Notes under the pieces: model-generated
The model's input: only the letters and a program-made list of their open reading frames with translations
Told to the model about the DNA's origin: nothing
Database searches by the model: none
Made by a program: the position numbers and the translations under genes
Source: Anaeramoeba flamelloides
Lineage: Eukaryota; Metamonada; Anaeramoebidae
Direction: 5' to 3'
Assembly (NCBI GenBank): GCA_027625915.1
Contig: JANTQA010000012.1
Location: 12,362,501-12,426,500 of the forward strand
DNA: 64,000 nucleotides
Shown: piece after piece, positions 13,701 to 24,907 of the stretch
How positions within the stretch are numbered: position 1 is the stretch's first letter
How the letters are laid out: the number at the start of each line of letters is the position of its first letter

Positions 13701-15835
13701 TTTCAAATTATTAAGAGTATACATAATGAACTGTTATTATTAAAATAAGGTTTTTGATAATATTTTTTTTTTTTTTTTATTATTAGAATTATTCATTTGA
13801 ATTAGTTTTATTTGCTTTGAAAATAAACTATCTTTCATAATAATTGGCCCATTAAAAATCAAATTTTAAATAAAAATATTTTTAATAATTGAAGTTATCT
13901 ATTATAATATAAAATTTTAGATTTGAATATTCCATACTATACTCAAGAGATATTTATTTTTTGTCTAAAAATAAAAGAAAAAAAAATAATATAAACTGTT
14001 AAAAAAAATTGGGACATTTATTTTGAAAGAAGCATTACATAAAAAATAGAAAATTTAAAAAAGTAAAAAAACCCATTTATCGATTCTCCTTCCCTTTGAA
14101 TAACTAAATCTAATCTCTTTTTCATATTTGAAACCAAATTTTTCATTAATTCATCTGTTACTTCTTTCCAATTTTTCATTTTCATTTTCATTTTCCATTT
14201 TAACAAAACACTTTTGAAAAAATAAAAAAGAGAAAAAATGATTTATTTGCAAACTTTTCATTGTGAGAGGAAAAACTTCAAAATGATACAAAAGCAATTC
14301 AAAATTCAAATGTAAGATGGACCATTTATTATGAAATTTAGTTTATTTGAAAATTTTGAGAAATAATAATAAAAGTCTATTAATATGTTTAATCTTTGGG
14401 TTGTTAATAACTCACTGAAACAATTAAGATTGGTTTATTTACCAATTAATCAAATTAAAAGGTATTTCTTGGGGTTATAAGTTGAATTTTCCAGGTTTTG
14501 AGAAAGAATTTTTTTGGAAGAATTTTTAATTTGATGGTTTGGATTTTTATTTTTCATATTTTTTGTTAAACAAAATGAAAAAAATTGATTCGGGCTGTTC
14601 TTTGAATAAAGAAATTATAGATTTTCAAATTTGTATTAATAATTGTAATTTTTTTAAAATAAAGTAGTATTTTGTTCGCTGAGTTATTTTAGAACTCAGT
14701 GATTTTATTTTTAAAGTGTATTTTAGTACGCTTCCTTCAAAAAAAATAAGATTTCTTTCTTCTTTCAAAGAAAACAATTTTTTTTAAAATAATTTGGAAA
14801 TCATCTTGAATTTTAAACTTTTTTTTTCATAATTCGATAAAAATGGATCAAAACTTTTTTTATAAGTACTAATTAATTTCGGAAAATAGCTTTAAAAGTA
14901 AGTTGGGTATTTTAGTAATAAGATTTTTACTTTGTTTTTTAATTTCAAGGTATGATAAAATTTTTTGTGACTTTGCTATTAAATTTATTAGAAGATTTTT
15001 TTAGTTTTCTAATCACTTAACAAATCTGAGGAAAATTTAGACTATTTAGGACTCTATGAATAAGTTCTTATTCTCCCTTTTAGAATCGTGAAGTTTGATG
15101 ACTTTTTTGAATTCTGAGAATTTTGATTTTTTTTTTGGAAAGCGGAATGAAAATTTTGTACAATTTATTTTGTCATTGAAAATAATTTGTTTTTTTAATT
15201 TTCAGCTTTAGGATGAGAATGGTTTGGCTAAAAATAAAAAATTACTTTTTGAAAACCAAGTAGTCTCTTTAAGATTTTCAAAAAAAAAATATTGTTTTTG
15301 AAACAAATCAAGTAATTTAAATATTTCAATTTTCCATTCCGAGAAAAAAACAGTTTTAAAATTAATTTCAAGTTATCCAACATTCGATCAGACCATTTTA
15401 AAATCATCAAAAATTATTTAAGAAAAGAAAAAATGAAAGAGGAAAGAGGAAAGAAGAAAGAAGAAAGAGAAAAAAGGAAAAAGGAAAAAGGAAAAAGGAA
15501 AAAGAAAGAACCTTTGTATTTTTAAACCAAGAAAGCGATCGAGGAAACAATTTGATTTGTCGTTTTTTCCAAGATTGCAGCTTTGCTCTTCTTTTTGACA
15601 AAGGCCCTTGCTTAATTACATGCGAAAGTGGGTGGGTAATCAAGGTGCTTTGATCCATTTGCTCAACAAAGTTTCTTGGAAACAGCCCTTTCTTTATCCC
15701 ATCACTTTTCTGCCCATAGCACATCCCTTTTTTCGCATCGTGGGTGATCTTGACAGTATCTCCAACTTGTAATGTTAGCTCGCTTTCTTTTTTCGATTTG
15801 TATGGATGAAGTACTCGAAATTGAATCTTACTCAT
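7377..15835 (-). CDS. SH3-PH-RhoGAP-SH3 protein (catalytically degenerate RhoGAP)
   Basis: Five exons on the minus strand, 15835-15512, 11545-11351, 11237-10730, 9495-9289 and 8086-7377, give about 647 residues. Every junction is GT-AG and every phase matches. Residues 4-59 are an SH3 domain (ALYDY-like VLHPY, then LQVGD, GLFPRNFVE). Residues 74-165 are a PH domain (GPLSKRRAKLQSWKKRQIKL, PLGVVLLKDIR, C-terminal IDWLEALKNQI). Residues 312-475 are a RhoGAP fold (RFGVPL, IPNILKNCIDYI, HTVSGIMLQWLEELPESLL, LIDKLPKINRKIL, INQMTSHQLSLLLGPLIC). A run of about 41 Gln follows at 518-558, then a C-terminal SH3 (FFYDGD, DPNWWYG, FGYFSPNVVE). The usual GAP Arg finger is Lys351 (EIFKLEG), and two other conserved catalytic positions also differ, so it may act as a Rho-binding scaffold rather than an active GAP. 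A start at 15865 is in frame but adds a hydrophobic leader unlike SH3 proteins. Confidence 0.88.
8087..9288 (-). other. Intron 4 of the RhoGAP gene with MITE B1
   Basis: A 1.2 kb intron with donor GTAAAA and acceptor AATTAG on the minus strand. It contains a truncated family B element at 8574-8928. Confidence 0.75.
8574..8928 (+). mobile_element. MITE family B copy 1, 5'-truncated
   Basis: Aligns by eye with the inner part and right end of the fuller copy at 38218-38750 (landmarks TTGGTAAATTTGTT, TTGATC(G)ATCAA, GAACGAAACAAGTTAC, CTGTGTGG, GTTTA end). The left terminal repeat is missing. It lies inside a host intron. Confidence 0.7.
9496..10729 (-). other. Intron 3 of the RhoGAP gene with MITE B2 and a purine tract
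   Basis: Donor GTTTGT, acceptor CTATAG. It holds a full family B element (9773-10313) and a GA-rich tract at 10372-10466 made of AGAAAGAG and GGAAAA units. Confidence 0.75.
9773..10313 (-). mobile_element. MITE family B copy 2, complete, reverse orientation
   Basis: About 541 bp with terminal inverted repeats. The left end is TAAACTAAATTCCAAAATTT and the right end is the inverse of TAAACCCCATTCCAAAAATT. It is inverted relative to copies 8574-8928 and 38218-38750. TA at both ends fits Tc1/mariner-type insertion. No coding capacity is seen. Confidence 0.8.
12098..12610 (+). repeat. Dispersed repeat family O copy 1
   Basis: Resembles 63500-64000 in the same orientation and 51640-52315 in reverse. 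Shared blocks are CAGTTGTAATGA, GTTTAAAGGGTTTGCA, TTTTATTGGAATTTTATTTG and GCTCTTCAAAGGCC. It begins next to a G10 run at 12107-12116. The class is not determined. Confidence 0.6.
13824..14346 (-). mobile_element. TIR element T1 with Tc1/mariner transposase tail
   Basis: About 523 bp, matching 20770-21303 in the opposite orientation. The ends are inverted (TAAACTA, TTTCATAATAATTGGCCC; other end TAAACTAAATTTCATAATAA). Minus-strand 14206-14080 encodes NWKEVTDELMKNLVSN then MKKRLDLVIQREGESI. This has the spacing of the C-terminal end of Tc1/mariner transposases (W...I, NLI.SMPRR...VI...G). The catalytic DDE region is absent, so this is a non-autonomous internally deleted derivative. Confidence 0.7.
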
Positions 15836-17703
15836 CAAATAATGGATTACAATAATCCCAAACAAGCAAAAATTGAAAAAATAATTTTTACGAATAATGA
15901 AAAAAAGTAACGAAATAGAGAACTTTTTTTTAGTTGTAATTATGATTCAATTCCAGTTCTGATTCCTCGAATTCTTGAGTTTTTTCTCCTAATAAATTTG
16001 TTTTTCCAGATTTTGTTTTTGTTGTCTTTTTTGTTCCTTTTCATTTTTTCATTTTTTAACACATCAGAAGAAGAATTCACAATTGTAAAGTCTTTTTAAA
16101 AAATTATTCCTTTTGTCAAACTTTTTGTGAAGTTTTCAATTTTTCATAAAGTGTAAACTTTTTGAGAATTTGAAACTAATAAAATTTTTCTATTTTATAA
16201 AAGTGAATGATCAGTCGTAAAAATGCGATACTGAGATATTGGAGTTTAAAGAAAAGCACTTTTTTAAAAAAAAAGTTTTCATTCTGACAATTTGAAAACT
16301 CTTGAAAGTTTTAATTCCAACTAATCTCAAAAAAAAGTACACTTTTTATAATTGCCAAAAGTAAGGCTTTATCATTAATTTAATGTCAATTTGAAAAATA
16401 AAACTCTATGGTCAAAATTTTGAATTGTTTCAACATTTGTATTAACTTTTTTTTTCTGTTTAAAGTCGATTATTGGAATGATGAAAAATAATCACTTTGT
16501 GTTTAAAATTCGTGACCAAAATATAGTCTGTGGTTTACTTGCAAAACCTCGGAACTTTTTTGAACAAATAAACATTTTTTTTTAGTAACTGTTGTGAGAA
16601 AACAAAAAATACAACTTGATTTTTTGAGAGATGCTGTCTAACAAAAACAAATAAAATCAACTTCCAAGTCCACAACATTCAAAAATAGAAAACGATTCAA
16701 GACAATCTCATTTGATTTTATTTTTTTTTTCAAATCAAAAAAGGCAATAATTTTATCTTCAAATCAAAACTAGGAATAGTAAAAAAATAAAATTATAAAT
16801 TTCCTTTTTAATTTCAGTTGAAGAACTTGTTACAGTCTATATCTCTTTTGGTGTTAATTGCTAAGTAAAAAGATCTAAATTTTCATTCATCTTTCCAAAA
16901 AAACATATTATATGCCTTAAAAATCATCAAAGTTCATAATTCTAATATGGAAATTATTAAATCCAATCTCCTTTATAAATTTAAAATTGTGAAATGATCC
17001 ATCGTTTTACAAAATCTTTTTTTGGGTATTGAATGATAATTTTGTTTCCTTTTTGAACAACAAATAGTATTCACTTCTTTTTTGTGAAATTGAAAGAAAA
17101 TTTTATCTATCATACTGGTTTTTAAATTAAAAAAGGGAAAAATTTTCACTTCATTTTCTATTTATCTTTTTCAAAGCACGAAACCATAAAATACACCCTA
17201 CTTGTTTGAGAAGTCAATTTATAAAAGAAAAACATGGTAAAGGAAGTGTCAATTTTTTCCTATTTATAATTGAAATATGAGTAAATACTTTCAATATAGA
17301 ATAAAACCTTACTATAAGAAAGTTAAAAGTTTAATGACTGTGTTCCTTGTAAAGTACATAATCTCCCCCCCAAAAGATAAAAAAACTGAGTCAACTATTA
17401 CAGTTATTAAAAAAAAGTGTTAGCTTTTCAAAAAATTTTGAAAAAGTTTTTAATTCTCACAAAGTAAAAACTTTTTAAAAGAATTAAAAGGATTTGCAGT
17501 TTTCTATATACAAAACTGATGATAACTAACCTTTAAATTTGTGGTGGGTGTTAGGGCGGGAAGGCGGTCATTTATTTCAAAAAAACATCCAATATTTATT
17601 AAGATTTAAAACTTTTCAATACAGTTTGTCCAATAATCCTTTTTGGGTTTTTAGTTTGTGTTTTAGATAATTGTTTGTGTTGTTTTTGGAAATAATTGTT
17701 GTA

Positions 17704-18181
17704 CAGTGGTGTAAATAACTCGTTCAGACAACCTTTAACCCATTACAAAAATTTAACTCGTGTTTTTTTTTTTCAGAATTGGGTATTGGAACACCAGAAT
17801 CCACTTATAGATTCTTGGTTCGGATCCAAATTGACTTTAGAGGTTAGATCTTTGATTAACTGAAATGACTCAATAATATTAAATGCTTTTGTTTCAAAAA
17901 ATTCATCATATTTTCAAGATTTGTGAGATTAAATATTTTTTTATTAATATTCAAAAAATGAAATTTTGCTCATTTTTTTGTCAAAAAATTACATTTTAAT
18001 CTTTCCATATCTTCATAATTCTTTTTTAAAATTTATTTAAAGAACCCTATTTCTTGTTTATATCTTGTTTCCATCCCATTGGTTTGTTTCTTTTATTTCT
18101 AGAGTCAGCCAATATTTTTGGTATGAGTTAAATTTTAGTAATGGGTTAAAATAAAAAACACCGGTTAGTTACACCTCTATA
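17704..18181. mobile_element. TIR element family H (about 480 bp)
   Basis: Inverted ends of about 55 bp. The left starts CAGTGGTGTAAATAAC and carries TTTAACCCATTACAAAAATT. The right end carries the inverse AATTTTAGTAATGGGTTAAA and finishes TTACACCTCTA. The CAG start and flanking TA fit a Tc1/mariner-derived MITE. Only one copy was recognised in this window. Confidence 0.65.
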
Positions 18182-19008
18182 CTTTTTTTTTTATAGAGTG
18201 TTTTTTTGTTTTTAATTGTTGTTTTTGAAATATATTCTCTTATTTCCTTACAAATAAACATCAGTAAAATTGTATTTTCCAAACCTAACAGTATTTACAA
18301 TAGTACTTTTTACCAAACCATTGTTCCACGATCTTCCAACTTCAGTTACCCTATTTTTGAACTAACCCAATCAAATTTCAACAAACTTGTCACCATATCC
18401 ACAACCACCAGATCTTTGAGAATTGAACAAAAAAAAAACAACAACAGAAATATATGAAACTTTTACCGAAAACCTGTTTTGTATCTCTCTAAATGTGCAG
18501 AATGATTTCAAAATTTTTCAAGTTTTTTGAAAAATGAAATGATCCCTAAAGTCACTTTAATTTTCCAATTTTTACCTTTAGCCAATAGCCTAAAAATCAT
18601 CTCTTTTTATTATTGATAAACTTTTCTTTATTTACCTGGAATTTTTTTTGTGATATATATTGAGAGAACCAAGAATCCTAGATGAAACAATATTCCAGAA
18701 TAGAAAAAAAAGTTTATCAGCCGAAATATAACCACATTAAAATTCTTCAGGAACATTGTTCAAATCATTTGAAAATATATTTTGAGTAATAACGAGAGTT
18801 TATTAGATCTCTACAAATATCAGTTCTCATTGGATAATGAAGATCTTTATGTTTTCATTCAATTAGAATATATAAAAATATTTTAATGGATCTTTTAAAA
18901 ACACATTTTTGATTAGATCTTGGATGACTGTAAAGTATTATTAACAAACATACTTCTTTTTAAAAAATAAACACACTCTGGAAAATTTTTAATTTCAATA
19001 ACAATTAA

Positions 19009-19874
19009 CCATTGTGAAAAAAATTTGGGTCATTAAAAAAAATTGGGTCAGTCAAAAATTTGATTTCGTTTTTTAAATAATAAATATTAGCAAAATGATT
19101 TTTGATCAAAGTAAAATTTTATGAACAAATCTTACATTTAAGAAAAACCAAAGTCACTATCAATAATAATTTTCAAAGGCAAAATTATTTCGTTGCATTT
19201 TGTGCTTATAGAATTAATGTGGAACTCTAAAAAACAAAAATTTATTTTTAATTGTAAACTTTACTAAAAATGTTGATTTTTTTTTATTAGATTACATTCA
19301 AGATCTAGTTAATCATTGTTTGGGAAGACCAAAAATTAATAACCGTTTTAAATTAAGGTTTGTCTAAAGGGGATTTCAAGAATTTAAATGGTTTCTGAAA
19401 TCTTGATATTTCGGTATTTTGAAGTTTTGATTGTAAAACATTAGTGGAAAACAACCTCTTTCGAAAAAAACATCTTTCATTGGAAGATTTTAAATTCAAT
19501 TTGATTTAAAAGGTTATTTAAGATTAACCGTGATAAATTTGCGTTTATTAACAATGATAAATATCTTATTGAATTAATAGATTTTAATATTTCCTATTAA
19601 ATATTTCTCTTATTTTTGGTAAAGTTGACAATTAAAAATCAATTTTTGTTTTTTAGAGTTCCACAGTAATTCTAAAAGGTTAAAATGCAACAATTTAAGT
19701 TTGCATTTGAAAATTATTATTGATAGTGACTTAGGTTTTTCTTAAATGTAAGATTTGTTCATAAAATTTTACTTTGATCAAAAATCATTTTGCTAATATT
19801 TACTATTTAAAAAACGAAAACAAATTTTTGACTGACCCAATTTTTTTTAATGACCCAAATTTTTTTCCCAATGG
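19009..19874. mobile_element. Long-arm foldback element I1 (about 865 bp)
   Basis: Two arms of about 260 bp, 19009-19280 and 19615-19874, are near-complementary. Landmarks are TTTGGGTCATTAAAAAAAAT, GGGTCAGTC, GATTTTTGATCAAAGTAAAA and CTATCAATAATAATTTTCAA, each found inverted in the other arm. The centre is unique. A right-arm copy lies at 46756-47090. Confidence 0.75.
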
Positions 19875-20589
19875 TAAAAACAAAAAACACTATTTTACAA
19901 TTTTCAAAACAACAATTAAAAACCAAAAAATTCTAAAACAACAATCAAAAGTTGAAAAAAAATATTTATTGAAGTCATCACCGATTATTTGACAAACTGT
20001 AGTCTAAATTCGGACAATCTTAAAAAAAAAAAGTACTCTCTTTTTTATAATATTATTTGTTGTAAAATAAATGGAACAAAATTTTCATTCAGCTTTTGAA
20101 AAATAAGGTTTACAAACACGTAAATTCCAATTAGTTGTGTTAAGAAATTAGTACAAATTATGAATTCGCATTTGAATATTGGGGGTGTTACAGATTTATT
20201 TTAATTATTGGTATGAGATTATTTTGGGAAAACGACTGAAAATTTTGATCTTTTTATTTTACAATTAATAGTACTAAATCAATTTTTTTATTTAAGACTA
20301 AGCTCAAGGCCCTGATCATATGTGTTTTGAAAGTTGTTAGTATTCGAAAAAAAAAATAAACGAGGTAATAATATATACGACTGGCTTTTTTTTTTTTTTA
20401 TTTTTTAAAGGTTTTGTGTCTAACCCAGAGCAGTAGAAAATTAAAATAACTTGTGATTTAAGATCAATAATATTATTTCTCCAAAGTTAACAATGTCTCA
20501 AAAAATTTAATGAATAAATTAGAAACTCAAAGTTGATCTCATAAATTAAAAATGAATAAGATCTTGGAATTGAAAATATTTTGTTGATT

Positions 20590-20663
20590 AGGCTATGGGA
20601 TAAATTCACATAACAACTTCCATTGACATTCTAAAGCGAGACAATTTTTTTGAAAAAATAGTT
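20590..20663 (-). repeat. Relic of TIR element family G
   Basis: CTTCCATTGACATTCTAAAG and the end GAAAAAATAGTTTA match the right terminus of G1 (31750-31805). Only the end of the element is left. Confidence 0.5.
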
Positions 20664-20769
20664 TAGTTTATTTATTATAATTTATTTTTTCGGAAAAAAA
20701 AGAAGAAATAAGTGGAACAATCAATATTAAATCAACAGTTGGTATTCCGATGAAACAAACAAATCAACA

Positions 20770-21303
20770 TAAACTAAATTTCATAATAAATGACCCACGT
20801 TACATTTGAATTTTGAATTGCTTTTATATTGTTTTGAAACCCACCACCCACCCACACACACACACAATGAAAAGTTTGAAAATAAATCATTTTTTCTCTT
20901 TTTTATTTTTTTTCACCGTGTTTTGTTAAAATGGAAAATCAAAATGAAAATTTAGAAAGAAGTAACAGATGAATGAATGAAAAAATTGGTTTCAAATATG
21001 AAAAACAGATTAGATTTAGAAATTTAAATGGAATGAGAATCGATAAATTACTTTTATTATTTTTTTAAATTTTCTATTTTTTATGTAATGCTTCTTTCAA
21101 AATAAATTTCCCAATTTTTTTAAGGGTTTTTTTTACCTTTTTTTATTTTATTTTTAGACAAAAAATAAAAATCCCTTGGGTATAGAACTGAATATTAAAA
21201 TCGAAATTTTTATATTGTAATAGATAAATTCAAGTTATTAAAAATATTTTTCTTTAAAATTTTATTTTTATGTGGCCAATGATTTTGAAATAGAATTTAT
21301 TTA
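20770..21303 (+). mobile_element. TIR element T2 with decayed transposase tail
   Basis: About 534 bp, the reverse of T1, with inverted ends starting TAAACTAAATTTCATAATAA and closing with GGCCAATG...ATTTATTTA. The Tc1/mariner-like tail seen in T1 is recognisable near 20930-21050 but interrupted by stops, so this copy is more decayed. A third shorter copy is at 53944-54129. Confidence 0.65.
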
Positions 21304-22371
21304 CTTAAAAATTGAAAACACCAAAATTCTTAGGAACTTGATTGGGAAAATCAACACTGTTCATTTTGTTCTTCTGATTCAAGATCAAAAATATTTACAA
21401 TAAATATCAATAATATTATTCAACAATCATTTCCACCTCTCCAATAACATTAAAATCCCATTCTTTTACTTATTGAACCTAGATCTAGAAATAAAAAAAA
21501 AAATTGCTTATGAATAAAGTTTAAAAAAAAAATCTTAAAAAAAAAAAAAAAATGTGCAAAATTGAAAAAAAAGAAATTGGGGAAAATGTGAAAAAATGTT
21601 TCCAATTTGGAAATTTCCTCATCTCAATTGTTATTTTAATATCTACACAAACGGTTTAAACATATATAGCACTCCTATTACATTACTCAAGTTAAAAATT
21701 TTTTTACTGATTTTTTTTTAGTATCAGGATTAAAAATTTCTCTTGAGTCTTTAGAAAAAAAAAATTATAAGTTTCTGAACAGAATTTATTTTTTTATTAT
21801 TGTTTTATCACATTTTTTCTCTCAATATATATATATATATATATAAATAAACGGTAAAAAAAAGAAGAATTGAAAAAACAAAATTATAAAAATTTGTGAG
21901 TATTTTAATTATTTTTTTTTCAAAATAGATTCAAATATATCGTTTGATAAAATTTTGACATTTTTTATTTTTTCGATATTTCTGTTAACAACGCCAAAAA
22001 ATAATATTATTATTTATTTTAATATTTCAAAGTGAATGATAATTGTTGACCAATAAACCAACTAAGAAAAAAAGATAATAATAAAAACAAAAAAAAATAA
22101 TTATTATCTGAAAAAAAAAACATTAACAGTGTATTATTTGGAATTCAATTCGAATCACTAATGAAAAATTGTGATTAAAAATTTTAAGACAATTATAATT
22201 ATCATTTTTTTATTTTGATTAGAATTAATTTACCCAAAAAAAAAATACTTTAAAAATAAAATATATTAAATTAGAGAAATTACCAGAAACTAAAAAAAGG
22301 TATTTTTTTTTTGTTTTTCGAAATAGTTTTCGAAAATATCTTAACATTTTCTAATTTGAAATGAAAAAAAG

Positions 22372-22677
22372 TTAATTGTGGTGTTGGAAATTGTCTTGGG
22401 TAATTATCTTCTCAAACAACCAACCCTTTGCCCGTTCTTTAAAGAATGTTTCCTTGGGTGAAAACATTTCCAATGTTCTCAGAAAGCTAAAAAGGGTTGG
22501 ATAACTTTTCAAAAGCTTTTACAACATCCTTGCCAGATGATCACCTATTATTAAGATTTTTTGTACAATTATTGTCTTCTTTTTCTTCTTCTTTGAGTAT
22601 CTTTGTGCTGGACAGATTACCCAACTCGAAATTAGAGGTTTTTGTTTGATCGATCACCAATAAGAAGGAAAATTACT
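22372..22677 (-). CDS. Two terminal coding exons, probably the 3' end of the REEP gene
   Basis: Exon 22486-22372 reads SFLRTLEMFSPKETFFKERA then KGWLFEKIITQDNFQHHN and ends TAA. It is preceded by a 58-bp GT-AG intron (22544-22487) and an exon ending at 22545 that reads LGNLSSTKILKEEEKEDNN then CTKNLNN. Phases match across the junction. The upstream exon could begin at 22624 after TTCGAG, or as far up as 22677. With the 22624 start its phase matches the last sure REEP exon, 1 kb upstream, giving a REEP protein of about 208 residues. The family of this tail is not recognised, and it could instead be a separate gene. Confidence 0.45.
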
Positions 22678-23040
22678 CTTTATTCTTTTTAGGTTATTTA
22701 AATTGCAACGGTAACGACTCCATTTTAAGAAAACACATCTATTTTATATTCAAGTCTATTGTTGAAATGGGTAATTATTAGTTTGATCATAAAATTTGTT
22801 TGAGATTTTATATTTCATAAAAAAAAAATGAAAAGAAAAAAATTTTTTTTCCACAATAAACAAACTCATTCCGTTGATAAAAGTTTTCTGTCTTTCAAAA
22901 CTTTCAAACACCCAAAGACAATTCACAACCCTTACAAACACTTTCAAGCATTTTTAAAGGGGAAAAGTGCTGTAAAAGTCAAGAAATTTTTGTAAAAGTC
23001 AAGAGATTTTTTTAAGGTGATTTCAAAAAAATAATTTTTC

Positions 23041-23135
23041 ATTTTTTCGCGATAATAATGAATATCGCGATTTTATGATTTTTCGCGATAAAGTTGGACT
23101 AATCGCGATTTTTTAATACTATCGCGGTTTTATTT
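23041..23135. repeat. Cluster of TCGCGAT-type motifs
   Basis: Five copies of (T)CGCGAT or CGCGGT-like words occur within 90 bp in a region otherwise almost free of CpG. They lie inside the presumed last long intron of the REEP gene or just outside it. Next to it, at 22968-23012, the unit TGTAAAAGTCAAGA is repeated in tandem. Confidence 0.5.
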
Positions 23136-23678
23136 TTAATATCATGAGAAAATATGTTATCATCAAAAGCTCTATTTTATAAACTACCTTAACCCAGGGT
23201 TCTAAGAAATATTTTTGAAATTAAACTGAAGATTAAATAGTTGGTGAATATTCGACGTGTTATTGATTGGTAAATAAAAATTCACTGATTGTACTCATCG
23301 GTTAAAAAATTATAAAAAAATAAAAATAAAAAAAAACAAATAACAATGAGTAAGGCTTGGATGGATTTTTTTTGATTTTATTTGAGAACAGAAACTATTT
23401 TTGTGAAATTTCTGAAAAGATATATTTTTGTGTTGCTTAAGCGTTTATGAATTGATCATTTTTAATGTTGATTGAAAACTTTTGAAATCCATTCTTTTTG
23501 AGAAATTTATATTTTGAATTAATCTGTTTTAGTTGAACCTTTTTTTAAATTTTTCTATGGTTGTGAGTTGAAAAACACAAAGGGTAATAAGAAATAAAGA
23601 AATAAAAAGGGAAAATAAATTAAAAATTAGAAAAAGAAATCAGAAATAAGAAAAAAAGAATAAGAAAAAACTAATTAC

Positions 23679-24574
23679 AGCTTTGTTCAGTGCGACTTTT
23701 CCATATTCAGAACCCTTTTCCATTGCGACCTTTCCATACTCAGAACCCTTTTCTATTGCAACCTTGCCTTTTGAGACAATTCCATTAATCCCTTCATCAA
23801 TCTGTTTTTCTTTTGAGTCGAGGAAAGGCATTAAGAAATACTATTTCATTAATAATTTGTGAACAAGGGTTGGTTTTTCAAAAATAAAAAAGAAATTAAA
23901 TACTTTTCTTATTTTGGATTTTAAATTAAAAGTAACAAAAAAAAAAAAAAATTGTTTACCTTCCAAAGAAATTTTGATCCCTTTTTTTATCCATCAAATG
24001 AAAATTTTGTAAAGTGTTTAGTTGGAAACAAAAAGAGAAAACAAGAAAGAAAAGAAAAAAATGGAAAAAACATTGATTAAGTATATAATTAAAGCAAAAG
24101 CCAAAAAGAAAAAAATAAAAAATGATAAATATTTACATTGAAATAAGGGTTTTGGAGCCAAATGAAAAAGACAATTTTTCTATTTTAAAGTTGTTTATGT
24201 GAATAAAACATAAAAAAAAGAAAGTTAGACCTCGAATTTAGGATTTACAAAGACAAAAAAAAAAAAGAAAAAAAAAATTGAAAAATAAAAAAAAGTAAAT
24301 TAAAAAATTTAGGGATCAACTTACAATTCATAATAAAATGGAAACCAAGAGATTACTATTTGGAAAATAATGAAAAATAATCAAAAAGAAATTTGTTAAA
24401 TGAATCAAGAAGTTTGAAAAAAGAAAGTAAAAAAAAAAAAAAATTTACTGAAATCTGCCCAATATTCGAAAAACGAAAAGAAACCAGCGATAGTCCAGTA
24501 GATCAATAATTCTGTGTCGTCGTCTTTTTCTTCAGTTTTAATTGCTTTAAAAGATTTCTTAATTTGTCAAAAAC

Positions 24575-24605
<31 letters not shown>

Positions 24606-24764
24606 AAAGGAAAAAAATTAACAAGATAAAAGAAACAACTTTTTTGATTTTTCAATTAGAAGAAAGATTAAAAGAAAAATTATAAGAAAACAACTTACAT
24701 AAGCAGGCCAAAGGAATCCAACAATTCCTTGGACAAGTCCTGTTAAAGTTTTACCAAAAACCAT
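23679..24764 (-). CDS. REEP/TB2-DP1/Yop1-family ER membrane-shaping protein
   Basis: Six exons on the minus strand (24764-24699, 24557-24449, 24355-24325, 24179-24137, 23980-23960, 23840-23679) with GT-AG junctions and matching phases give the first 144 residues. The order is typical of the family: GFLWPAY, KSFKAIKTEEKDDDTELLIY, WTIAGFFSFFEYWADF, IISWFPFYYEL, KIVFFIWLQNPYFN, GSKFLWK, YFLMPFLDSKEKQIDEGI. The aromatic-rich central part forms the paired hairpin membrane segments that curve tubular ER. Afterwards comes a repeat of EKGSEYGKVA, predicted helical, in place of the usual C-terminal amphipathic helix. Exons 3 (31 bp), 4 (43 bp) and 5 (21 bp) are unusually small. The reading stays open to the donor GTAATT at 23678, so more exons follow, possibly those at 22372-22677. 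Confidence 0.87.
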
Positions 24765-24907
24765 TTGTAATTAATTGATTGTGTATTTTTATAAAGGAAA
24801 GATATAAAAAAATGAATTCTTATAATTTTGATTTTGTAGTTTGTTTCATGAAATTGTTATTTTTAGAGTCAACAAGTATAACAGAGTGAAACAGGAAATA
24901 ATAGAGT

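Larger units (their letters stand above)
11546..15511 (-). other. Giant intron 1 of the RhoGAP gene (about 4 kb)
   Basis: It splits the PH domain between WFKNTK and QEEPLGVV. The donor is GTTCTT at 15511, followed by a CT-rich tract in the transcript (15424-15510, GGAAAAA units on the plus strand). It contains repeats O1 (12098-12610) and T1 (13824-14346). No further exon was found inside. Confidence 0.7.
15836..22371. other. 6.5 kb intergenic region of repeats
   Basis: Between the 5' end of the RhoGAP gene and the REEP-region terminal exon. It holds elements H (17704-18181), I (19009-19874), a G relic (about 20590-20663) and T2 (20770-21303), plus an AT dinucleotide run at 21828-21845. No gene could be supported. 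The open stretch near 18206-18457 is inside T/F-rich sequence and has no family resemblance. Confidence 0.5.

Noticed and set aside
22756-22947. 63-codon minus-strand frame
   Set aside because: Ends in F/K-rich noise and has no splice partner; it could hide a short exon, but nothing supports it.
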